A stretch of DNA of 64,000 bases from CBDIDH01 sp965277595 (GTDB lineage Bacteria; Planctomycetota; Planctomycetia; Isosphaerales; Isosphaeraceae), in the NCBI GenBank assembly GCA_965277595.1, contig CBDIDH010000002.1, positions 4,774,001-4,838,000 of the forward strand. The letters run 5' to 3'. The notes beneath the pieces were generated by a model, which searched no databases, was not told the origin of the DNA, and worked only from the letters and a program-made list of their open reading frames with translations. Positions 32,155 to 39,900 of the stretch are shown here, piece after piece; within the stretch, counting starts at the first letter, position 1, and each line of letters starts with the position of its first letter. The position numbers and the translations under genes were made by a program.

Positions 32155-34407
32155 TCAGTGGTTGAACTCGAACTCGGTCGAATTCAAGAGTCCCCAGAAT
32201 AGATCATCATAGGAGGCGCGATCCCTGGAACGGTCGGCGACGAGGGCGAGCATTCCCTGAAGCTCGGAGGCGGTCGGCTTCCGGGTGAGGGCGCGAAGAT
32301 AAAGGGTTTCGATGATCGCCGTGGGACTGGCATTGGAGGCGAGAAGGTCGGTGACGACCCGGCTATCGGCGAGCTTTTGGTTCACGACGTCGCCGCTGAT
32401 CAGGTGCAGGGTCTGCGAAAGAGTCGGCTCGCTTCGGGTCTCCGAAGCGCATACGGTGGCGCGTCGGGAACGGCCGAAGGTCTCAAGGAAGTAGGTCCCC
32501 GCCGTTGGCGTGGGTGAGCCGATCCTCGGGTAAAACTGCACCGCGCGGGTGCCGATCGGGAAGTTCGGGAAGTTGGAATCACGGTCGGTGACCCGAGACA
32601 ACGCGTCGAGCAAGACATCGGCCCGGAGCCTTCGAAGGCTCGCCCGAGAGAACTGGCGGTCGTCGCCCGCGTTGGTGGCATTCGGGACGGCCGACGCCTG
32701 ATACGTCCGCGAGGTGACGATGTCGCGGACGAGTCGGCGAAGGTCGAATTTCGAGTCGACGAGGTGCTCGGCAAGGGCGTCGAGAAGGGCGGCGTTGCTC
32801 GGCGGGTTGCTCACGCGCATGTCGTCAACGGGTTCAACGATCCCCCGGCCGAAGAAGTGCGACCAGACGCGATTGGCGAGGTTCCGGGCGAAGAAGGGGT
32901 TGTCGCGTGCGGTCAGCCAGTCGGCAAGAGCGACCCGGGGGTCTTGACCGGCCGGGATCGGTTCCAGGCCGCCAATCACCCGGGCGGGGACGGGGCGGTC
33001 GTCGAGCAGGTGTTTCGTGGACGGCGCGGAGGGATCATTATAAATGTAGAACTCGCGAGGTTCCGACCCGAGCTTCCGCGAGACCCCCGTGAAACAACTG
33101 ACGAGGCCGTAATAATCGTCCATCGTCCAGCGGTCGAAGGGATGATTGTGGCACTCGGCGCACTGAATGCGAATGCCCGTGAAGAGCTGGGCGAAGTCCT
33201 GCGCGAAGTCCTTGGCGATGAACCGGGTGTTCTGCGGCAACATCGTATAAAGATTGACCGGTCCATCGGTCAGGTTGCTTCCCGAGGCCGTGAGCTGCGC
33301 CTTGACGAACTGGTCAAGAGGGGCGTTGCGGCCAATCTGGGTCCGAATCCAGTCGAAATACGACTCGGCCGCCTTGTCATCGGAGGCATGCGGCGTGTAG
33401 CCGATGCCAAGGATCTTGACGGCCTCGCCCCAGCGCGCGGCCCAGACGTCGGCGAACTCGTCGCGGGCGATCAACTCGTCAACGAGGCGATCACGCTTGT
33501 CGGCGCTGGTGCTCTCAAGGAAGCGGCGCGACTCGTCGAGCGTCGGTGGCAGGCCGATCAGGTCGAGATAGACGCGTCGCAAAAAGGTTTCATCGCCGCA
33601 AAGCTCGGAAGGGAGCAGGTGAAGCTTTTGAAGGCGGTCGAACACCTTGCCATCAATGTAATTCTTCGGAACGAGACCGGGCCATTTGTAGCCGTCCCCC
33701 TGGGGAAAGACGATCACCTCGGCGCCGATGTTGAACCGGCTGAACCGGGCGAAGACGTTAGTATCGCCGGGCTTGCCCGCTTTGACCAGGCCGTCGTCGT
33801 CAATCTCGGCGGTCGTCTTGTTGTTCGAAAAGAACCGGGCCAGGCGGGTGACATCGCGGGTCGTGCCGTCGGAATATCGAGCGGAAACGGTCGTCTTTCG
33901 CGAGGGGTCGTGACCGTCGAAGACGATCTTGTTCGGCGAAATCTCGATGGCGACCGGCTCGGGAACATTGGCCGAGTCGTCGGGAGCGCCCGCGTCGATC
34001 CAGCGAAGGATCGTCCGATAGTAATCGCTGTCTTTCTTGAAGAGTTCGCCGCCGGTGTGCGGGACCTTGCCCGTCGCCTTGAGCAAAACGAGGCTCTTTT
34101 CCGGTTCGGCGACGTCGACCCGGCGGCTGACGATCTGCTGGGTGAGCCGGAAATAGTCGCCCGCCGGATCGTAGCCGAAGAGAGAGAGTCGAAAACCGTC
34201 CTTGCCGCGCGCCGCGCCGTGGCAACCACCCGTATTGCATCCGGCCCGGAAAAAGACAGGCATCACGTCGAGCCGAAAGCTCACCCCGTCGGTCGAGGGA
34301 CCCTTGGCGGCGACGGTCGACGGTGATGCCCCCCGCGCAAAGGCGGAAGGGATCAGCGAGAGCGCGGCGGTAATGGCAACGATCAAGCGTCGGGGCATGG
34401 TCATCAT
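32155..34407 (-). CDS. DUF1549/DUF1553 domain protein (planctomycete cytochrome-associated)
   Basis: A 750-residue exported protein. Signal peptide (PRRLIVAITAALSLIPSAFA), then a cytochrome-like segment with CNTGGCHG (about 53-60), a BIG2-like domain (VARYSDGTTRD-type region, about 165-235), DUF1549 (PSCyt2, about 255-460) with IQCAECHNHPFDRW, whose CAECH is a second c-type heme motif, and DUF1553 (PSD1, about 500-745) starting near LADWLTARDNPFFARNLANR. The start is placed at ATG 34407, with GAAGGTG nine bases upstream; a TTG at 34425 is possible. It ends 137 bases before the WD40 gene and starts 22 bases after the PPC gene. The CX4CH spacing of the first site is typical of this family. Confidence 0.9.
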   Translation of the reverse strand: MMTMPRRLIVAITAALSLIPSAFARGASPSTVAAKGPSTDGVSFRLDVMPVFFRAGCNTGGCHGAARGKDGFRLSLFGYDPAGDYFRLTQQIVSRRVDVAEPEKSLVLLKATGKVPHTGGELFKKDSDYYRTILRWIDAGAPDDSANVPEPVAIEISPNKIVFDGHDPSRKTTVSARYSDGTTRDVTRLARFFSNNKTTAEIDDDGLVKAGKPGDTNVFARFSRFNIGAEVIVFPQGDGYKWPGLVPKNYIDGKVFDRLQKLHLLPSELCGDETFLRRVYLDLIGLPPTLDESRRFLESTSADKRDRLVDELIARDEFADVWAARWGEAVKILGIGYTPHASDDKAAESYFDWIRTQIGRNAPLDQFVKAQLTASGSNLTDGPVNLYTMLPQNTRFIAKDFAQDFAQLFTGIRIQCAECHNHPFDRWTMDDYYGLVSCFTGVSRKLGSEPREFYIYNDPSAPSTKHLLDDRPVPARVIGGLEPIPAGQDPRVALADWLTARDNPFFARNLANRVWSHFFGRGIVEPVDDMRVSNPPSNAALLDALAEHLVDSKFDLRRLVRDIVTSRTYQASAVPNATNAGDDRQFSRASLRRLRADVLLDALSRVTDRDSNFPNFPIGTRAVQFYPRIGSPTPTAGTYFLETFGRSRRATVCASETRSEPTLSQTLHLISGDVVNQKLADSRVVTDLLASNASPTAIIETLYLRALTRKPTASELQGMLALVADRSRDRASYDDLFWGLLNSTEFEFNH

Positions 34408-34429
34408 ACGGTCAAGCACCTTCAACGTC

Positions 34430-36910
34430 TCAGGGTGAGGCGGCAGCGGCGGCGCGGACCCGGCTCGGGTCGACGCGAAGGACTCCGGAGCCGGTCTGCT
34501 GGCGGACCAGCTCGCCGTTTTCTTCGAGCGTGACCTCGCAAACCAGGCCGGGGTACTGGCCGACGAGCGTCTCGGCCGAAGCCTCGATCTGGAAGGTCAG
34601 TTGCTTCTCGGTGGCGTTAAACCGGGGCAGCGGCTCGCGAACGCGGACGCCGTTGGGGAGGCCGCGGAGCGAGGCGACGGCCTTGCCCTGAAACGGCTTA
34701 AGCGGTTTGACGTCGCAAACCACCTCGGCCGACTTGCCGCGCTCGATGGCCGTCCGGTGAATGTCCACCGTGACGTACGGGTCGGCAACCTTGAGGTCGA
34801 CAAAGGCCGAGGAAACACGGATGCGGCCGACGCCCGAGTAATATAGGCCGCCGGTCGTCGTCGCGTTGAGGGCGATCTTGTGATCGCCGGCCGAGGCGGT
34901 CGGGTCGGCGTGCAGCGTGAACTTCGCCTCGGTCTGTCCGGGGGCGATCGTCACGGCGGCCTCACCGGCCACGCCCGGCGGAAGCCAGTCGGGCGCGACG
35001 TCGACGGCCTCGTCAAAACCGGGGTGTCGGGTCAGCTTCACCGCAAGCGTCAACTCGCCCGACTTGACGAGCGCAATCCTCGGCACGGCGAGGTCAACGT
35101 GAAAGGGCGCCGGACGCGTCACCGCGAGGGCGAACCGGTCGAGCCGGACGTAGTGGTACGCATGGCCGCCTGATTGATTGACGAAGGGAACCGCTTGCTG
35201 CGAGCCGCTCGACAACGAGACGCCCGACGAGACCGGCCGGGCGCGAAGCTCGATCAGCGCGGTCTGTTCGGCGGCGGATGAATCAGCCTCGAACTGAACG
35301 GGGATCATCTTGATCCCTTTCGTGATCCTCGGCGCGGTCATTTTGACGCCGGCCGGAAGGCCGATCGGCTCCAGTTCGAGGTCGCCCTGATAGCGATTCC
35401 CCTGGCCCTCGCCGAGCAGGACGTTGATCGTCCAGCGGTTCCCCTGCGGAACGATGAAGCCAGTAACCCGGTTGATTTCCAGGGCGTCGTGCGCGGTCGA
35501 GACGACATAGGTGAAGATCGAGTCCGACACCGGCTCGACCTCGATCCGATAGACCGACGTTGGCCCGCCGAGCTTGCGGTTGTCGGCGATCCCGAGCAGG
35601 TAATCGCCGTCCTGGTTCGGGGTGAAGACAACCGAGGGGTCAAGCAAGTCCTTGGGCCGGAGGTCGTTCGAGAGGGCGAAGAGATCGCGGTCGCGAAGGC
35701 CGCTGTCATCGATCGTGAACTCGTTCGAATCCGGGTAGGCCGAGGCGGGTCGAAGCCAGATCCTGGCGTCAAGCGGTGTTCCCAGCGATCGGGCGAAGAC
35801 GCGAATCCGGTACGAGGCGCCTTTCTTGAAAGGAAGGCGAAACTCGTCGGTGTCTTCCGGGGTCTCGATCACACCATTGAGCGCGACAGGGACTGCCGTG
35901 GCCTTTGGATCGGATTCGAGGACATTCGCGTAGGGCGATGATCTCAGGACCATCGGCGAGGGGGGCTGCTGTCCCTTGGGACCTGGATAAACCTCAAACG
36001 GACCCGGTTTCTCGGGAACCTGGATCGTCTGCGTCGTCGAACTCGCCGCATCGCCGAGGAAGGTGACGGCAAGCGCCTGACCCGAGGGACCGCCGGCCGG
36101 GTAGCTGGCAAGAGGACGCGTGAACGTGCCGAGGCTGAGCCGGTAATGCCCGAACGGGTGCGGGTGATAGACGCGCTGACGGATCTCGATCAGGTAAGAC
36201 CCGTCAGTCGGCGCGACAAAACTCAAAAGCGGGTCCTGGATGTGCAGGCCGTTGTCGTCGTTGCGGGCGAGTTCCTGCCCCCTGGCGTCGAGAACGAGTG
36301 CCATCACGTCAAAGCCAGAGTCGCCGTACGACTGCATGCAAAGCCGGAGCGAATCCACCTCGACACCCAGACGCTGACCGGCCTTGAGGTCGATCCGGTA
36401 GAGGTCGCGATCGAGATGATGACCTTCCTGAATCCGCCCGGCGACGGTGGTATTCAAGGCGACGGGTTCGGCCTTCTCGGGCGTGTCGTTGTCGCCGACA
36501 GACTTTTCGCGCTCAACGAACGTGGGAAAGGGGCTGACCCAGAACGTGGCGAGCGTGCCGAGCGTCGTGCCGGTTCGAAGCCGCAAGGGGTGTTCGCCAA
36601 CCGGGCAATCGGCGGCGATCTTGAACTTGACCTTGAGGCGCTCGACGGCCTTGCTGCCGTGGGCGAGGTTCCAGGGGTCCTTCAGCGGCGGGAGCGTCTC
36701 GAAGTCGATCGCCTCGATCCCGCCTCGATAAAAGAGAATTTCGCGCGGGTCGGTCAGGTCCATGCCTTGAATCAGAACCTCGACGGTCGTGCCGCGCGAC
36801 CCGCCTCGGGGGGTCAGGAATTCGATCTGCCGTTGCTGGATCGCCAGGGCGGGGCGGGCGACCGCCAGCGCGAGAAAGCCGAGCGCCAGGACCGGAATGT
36901 GCCGATTCAT
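34430..36910 (-). CDS. Secreted protein with pre-peptidase C-terminal (PPC) domains
   Basis: An 826-residue exported protein without a peptidase domain. Signal peptide MNRHIPVLALGFLALAVARPALA; then an IPT/TIG-like beta domain (about 27-125), a first PPC domain (about 145-260, with DLYRIDLKAGQRLGVEVD and SYLIEIRQRVYHPHPFGHYR), a second PPC-like domain (about 335-455, with DTDEFRLPFKKGASYRIRVF and DGDYLLGIADNRKLGGPTSV), and two or more Ig-like/COG1470-like domains in the C-terminal half. Genes of this kind lie between DUF1501 and DUF1549 genes in many planctomycetes. A GTG at 36922 overlaps the DUF1501 stop (GTGA), but ATG 36910 gives a better signal peptide; either way the genes are coupled. 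Confidence 0.85.
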   Translation of the reverse strand: MNRHIPVLALGFLALAVARPALAIQQRQIEFLTPRGGSRGTTVEVLIQGMDLTDPREILFYRGGIEAIDFETLPPLKDPWNLAHGSKAVERLKVKFKIAADCPVGEHPLRLRTGTTLGTLATFWVSPFPTFVEREKSVGDNDTPEKAEPVALNTTVAGRIQEGHHLDRDLYRIDLKAGQRLGVEVDSLRLCMQSYGDSGFDVMALVLDARGQELARNDDNGLHIQDPLLSFVAPTDGSYLIEIRQRVYHPHPFGHYRLSLGTFTRPLASYPAGGPSGQALAVTFLGDAASSTTQTIQVPEKPGPFEVYPGPKGQQPPSPMVLRSSPYANVLESDPKATAVPVALNGVIETPEDTDEFRLPFKKGASYRIRVFARSLGTPLDARIWLRPASAYPDSNEFTIDDSGLRDRDLFALSNDLRPKDLLDPSVVFTPNQDGDYLLGIADNRKLGGPTSVYRIEVEPVSDSIFTYVVSTAHDALEINRVTGFIVPQGNRWTINVLLGEGQGNRYQGDLELEPIGLPAGVKMTAPRITKGIKMIPVQFEADSSAAEQTALIELRARPVSSGVSLSSGSQQAVPFVNQSGGHAYHYVRLDRFALAVTRPAPFHVDLAVPRIALVKSGELTLAVKLTRHPGFDEAVDVAPDWLPPGVAGEAAVTIAPGQTEAKFTLHADPTASAGDHKIALNATTTGGLYYSGVGRIRVSSAFVDLKVADPYVTVDIHRTAIERGKSAEVVCDVKPLKPFQGKAVASLRGLPNGVRVREPLPRFNATEKQLTFQIEASAETLVGQYPGLVCEVTLEENGELVRQQTGSGVLRVDPSRVRAAAAASP

Positions 36911-36918
36911 GACCGTTC

Positions 36919-38283
36919 TCACGCGAGGATCGCCTCGACGAGCTTGCCGCCGCGAACGATGTCAATGGGCCGATCGCCGGGGGCCATCAGGCGTTCGTTG
37001 GCGTCAATGCCAAGCTGGTGATAGACCGTGTAGAGCATGTCTTCAAGCGGAACGGCGTCGCGGGCGGGTTCGGCCGCGGTGGCATCCGAGGCGCCGAGGA
37101 TCAGGCCGCGATTCATTCCGCCGCCGGCAAGCATCATTGAATAAACGCGTGCCCAGTGATCGCGGCCATCGGTGTTGTTGATCTTGGGCGACCGGCCGAA
37201 CTCGGTGGTGACCAGTACGAGCGTCGATTCGAGCAGGCCGCGCTGATCGAGGTCAGTCAAAAGCCCGGCGACGGCATGATCGAGGGCGGGCATGTACCCC
37301 TGGCAGTCGTCCTTGATCCGGACGTGCGAGTCAAAGGCGCCATAGGTCACGGTCACAAACCGGACGCCGGCCTCGACGAGGCGTCGAGCGAGCATGAGGC
37401 GTCGACCGATCCCCGTGCGCTGATTGTTCTTCGGATTGAGCGCATCCCCATAAAGCGCGGTCATGCTCGACGGTTCGTCGTCGAGCGAGAAGGCTTTCTG
37501 AGCCTCGGGAGAACTGATGAGTTTGTAAGCGCGTTGATAGAACTCGTCCATCGTGTCAAGCTTCTCGCGATCACCGCCGAAGGCGCGGAACTGCGACTCG
37601 ACGAGCGATCGGGCCGCCCGACGTCGGGCGAACTGGGGCGCGTCAACACCGCCGGGCAGCGAGAAGTCGCGGACCTTGTAGCTTGGCTCGCCGGGGTCGG
37701 AACCAAGCTCAAAAGCGCCAAACTTGGTGCTCATGTAGCCGGGGCCGCCCGACGCATTGTTCACGCTCGGGATGGCGACATAAGGGGGCAAATCCTTGCG
37801 GGGTCCGTACTTCTGAGAGACGATCGAGCCCATCTGAGGATAGTCGATGACCGTCGACGGGATATAGCCGGTGAAGAGGTGATACGTTGCCTGACCGTGG
37901 TCGGGAATCTTGCCGACGACCGATCGGACGACGGTGAACCTGTCGGCCATCGCGGCGAGCCTGGGCAGATTCTCACTGAAGACGACGCCGGGGATTTTCG
38001 TCTTCACGACGCCGAAGGGGCCGCGATACTCGGCGGCGGCCTCGGGCTTCGGGTCCCACGACTCTTGCTGAGCGAGACCACCGGGCAGGTTGATCTGGAT
38101 CACGCTTTGCGCCGGGGCGTCGGCGATGGAGCCCGAGGCCGCTCGGGCGCGAAGGCGAAAAATGTCAGCCGTGGTCAGGCCGAGCGCCCCGATCACTCCG
38201 GCCTGGATCGCCTGCCTGCGGTTCAAGCCCGCAGCGCGGAACCCTTGACAACCAACCTGACCCGGTCGACCTGTTGAATTCAT
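36919..38283 (-). CDS. DUF1501 domain protein, Tat-exported
   Basis: A 454-residue protein of the DUF1501 family, which has an alkaline-phosphatase/sulfatase-like fold. The N-terminus carries a twin-arginine signal (LNRRQAIQAGVIGALGL), as is usual for the family. Further landmarks are INLPGGLAQQESWDPKPEA (first metal-site-like region), HGQATYHLFTGYIP, KNNQRTGIGRRLMLARRLVE, VTYGAFDSHVRIKDDCQGY, LVLVTTEFGRSPKINNTDGR and the DHWARVYSMMLAGGGMNRG motif near the end. It is the first gene of the four-gene minus-strand unit reaching to 30638 and is coupled to the PPC gene. Enzymatic activity of the family has not been shown to my knowledge. Confidence 0.92.
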   Translation of the reverse strand: MNSTGRPGQVGCQGFRAAGLNRRQAIQAGVIGALGLTTADIFRLRARAASGSIADAPAQSVIQINLPGGLAQQESWDPKPEAAAEYRGPFGVVKTKIPGVVFSENLPRLAAMADRFTVVRSVVGKIPDHGQATYHLFTGYIPSTVIDYPQMGSIVSQKYGPRKDLPPYVAIPSVNNASGGPGYMSTKFGAFELGSDPGEPSYKVRDFSLPGGVDAPQFARRRAARSLVESQFRAFGGDREKLDTMDEFYQRAYKLISSPEAQKAFSLDDEPSSMTALYGDALNPKNNQRTGIGRRLMLARRLVEAGVRFVTVTYGAFDSHVRIKDDCQGYMPALDHAVAGLLTDLDQRGLLESTLVLVTTEFGRSPKINNTDGRDHWARVYSMMLAGGGMNRGLILGASDATAAEPARDAVPLEDMLYTVYHQLGIDANERLMAPGDRPIDIVRGGKLVEAILA

Positions 38284-38443
38284 CGGACGCTGGACTCCGT
38301 TTCAGGATTCAACCTCGTCAGGCGGGCGGGTTTCGATCGGCGGCAACGGCGTGAGCGTGCTCGCTCAATCCGCGCACAAGGGGACTTTCAGTATATCGGC
38401 CGCGATGGGCCGGAACAAGGGGTTTCCGAGCGTGCATGATTGA

Positions 38444-38705
38444 CCGCAAGGCGGCAGGAGGATGGCAAAGCCCCTCATTTCAATGACCAATGACCGACGA
38501 CCAATAGAGTTGTTGCGGAATCGCCGTAAGGTCAAAGCGCAGAAGGACATAGGACAAAAGTGGAAAGCCGCCCTTTGTCCTTGTGTCCTTTGACCTTACG
38601 TCAAAAACAGTCCCTAAATACGCAAAAACCCTAATGATCAAAATGCGGAATTCTCGGTCATTGATCATCGGTCATCGGGATTTCGCAATCCTCCTGCGCA
38701 AGGCG
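38444..38705. repeat. Long nested palindromic intergenic repeat (copy 1)
   Basis: About 260 bases forming nested inverted repeats. Outer arms: 38444-38475 and 38677-38705 (CAGGAGGATGGCAAAGCCCC against GGGATTTCGCAATCCTCCTG). Next: GACCAATGACCGACGACC-type words at 38482-38505 against GGTCATTGATCATCGGTCAT at 38657-38676. Inner perfect 12-base arms GTAAGGTCAAAG (38526-38537) and CTTTGACCTTAC (38588-38599), with AGGACATAGGACAAA against TTTGTCCTTGTGTCCTT inside. A copy with the same parts is at 62703-62920. It has no gene, so it resembles a MITE or a REP cluster. Confidence 0.9.
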
Positions 38706-38796
38706 GATCGACGATCAACGCCGGGCGGCGCGTCTGGTATGCTTTCGATCGCGAGGCAAGCCGCGAGCGATCCTTTTTAAAACGGGGAGACGACCG

Positions 38797-39651
38797 ATGC
38801 GTGCTGGACCCTTGAGCCCGGAGCAGCTTTCCCGATATGAACGCGACGGCTTTATTCTGGTCGAAGCCATGTTTGAGCAGGACGAGATCGCTCTCTTGCA
38901 GCGGTCGGCGAAGGAAGACCGGACACTCGACGACCACGCCTTCGGCCGGGCCGACGGCGAGGGGGGCCGGGTCCGGCTCTCGCTCTGGAACCATCCCGGC
39001 GACGGCATTTATGGGCACTTCGCCCGCTGTCATCGCGTTGTTGACGCCTGCGAGCAAATTCTCGACGATGAGGTTTACCACTATCACTCGAAGATGATCA
39101 TGAAAGACGCGCTTGTCGGCGGGGCCTGGGCCTGGCATCAAGATTACGGCTACTGGTACGAGAACGGTGTTCTCTTTCCCGATCTGGTGAGCGTCTTCAT
39201 CGCCGTTGACCCCTGCACGCGGGAAAACGGCTGCCTTCAGGTGATCGAGGGTTCGCAACGGCTCGGCCGGATCGATCACGTTCAGACCGGCGACCAGGCC
39301 GGCGCCGACCGGGCGCGGGTTGACGAGGTCTTGAAGCGCCTGCCGCTGGTTCACGTCGAGATGAACCCGGGCGATGTTCTGTTTTTCCATCCGAACCTGC
39401 TTCACCGGTCCGATCGGAACGCCTCGCCCGACCCGCGCTGGAGCATGATCTGCTGCTACAACGCGCGACGAAATGACCCTTACAAGGACGCGCATCATCC
39501 TCGGTTCACGCCGCTTGAGAAGGTTGACGACGCGTCGATTCGAACCGTCGGCGTCCGCCGGTTCGCCGACGCGGGTGACGTCGCCTGGCTCGATCACGCG
39601 AAGGATCTCAGTCAGCGAACGCTCACCCGGGATCGCAAGGGCGGGACGTGA
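38797..39651 (+). CDS. Phytanoyl-CoA dioxygenase (PhyH) family oxygenase
   Basis: A 284-residue Fe(II)/2-oxoglutarate-dependent oxygenase of the PhyH family. N-terminal LSPEQLSRYERDGFILVEAM is typical. The metal triad is seen as His/Asp in AWHQDYGYWYENG (about 109-121) and a distal His in FFHPNLLHRSDRN (about 198-210); the 2-oxoglutarate-binding Arg is probably in DPRWSMICCYNARRND. The pattern WHQDYGYW also resembles ectoine hydroxylase (EctD) and related osmolyte or small-metabolite hydroxylases, but no ectoine genes are near. GGGGAG stands eight bases before the ATG. Single gene, with the long palindrome upstream. Substrate unknown. Confidence 0.88.
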   Translation: MRAGPLSPEQLSRYERDGFILVEAMFEQDEIALLQRSAKEDRTLDDHAFGRADGEGGRVRLSLWNHPGDGIYGHFARCHRVVDACEQILDDEVYHYHSKMIMKDALVGGAWAWHQDYGYWYENGVLFPDLVSVFIAVDPCTRENGCLQVIEGSQRLGRIDHVQTGDQAGADRARVDEVLKRLPLVHVEMNPGDVLFFHPNLLHRSDRNASPDPRWSMICCYNARRNDPYKDAHHPRFTPLEKVDDASIRTVGVRRFADAGDVAWLDHAKDLSQRTLTRDRKGGT

Positions 39652-39900
39652 GGGTATCGCTGTTTGTAACGGGGATTGACCCAAGGCCGAGACACTTCGT
39701 CGGGATCTGAGGACACAGTAGAAAGCACTGCCGTGAAATTATGGGGCCTCGGTCATTGGTCCTTCTTGATTGCAGAGTCGTCGTGAGCCAAACATCCAAG
39801 GGTTGGCGCAAAGGATCGGAAACCGGGAAAATCGTTGAGGACGCTGGACGACGCCCCCGCCCGGGCGTCGACCGGGCACAGGCGAAGGAGTTCCCGCACC
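39652..39900. other. Intergenic region with a short repeat copy
   Basis: Nothing coding is supported. CGGTCATTGGTCCTTC at 39750-39765 is one arm of the GACCAATGACC repeat family without a clear partner. The ribosome-binding site AAGGAG of the next gene lies at 39885-39890. Confidence 0.5.

Noticed and set aside
38797..39651. Calling the PhyH gene ectD (ectoine hydroxylase)
   Set aside because: The metal-site motif is similar, but residues around it differ from EctD and no ectABC genes are near; a general PhyH call is safer.
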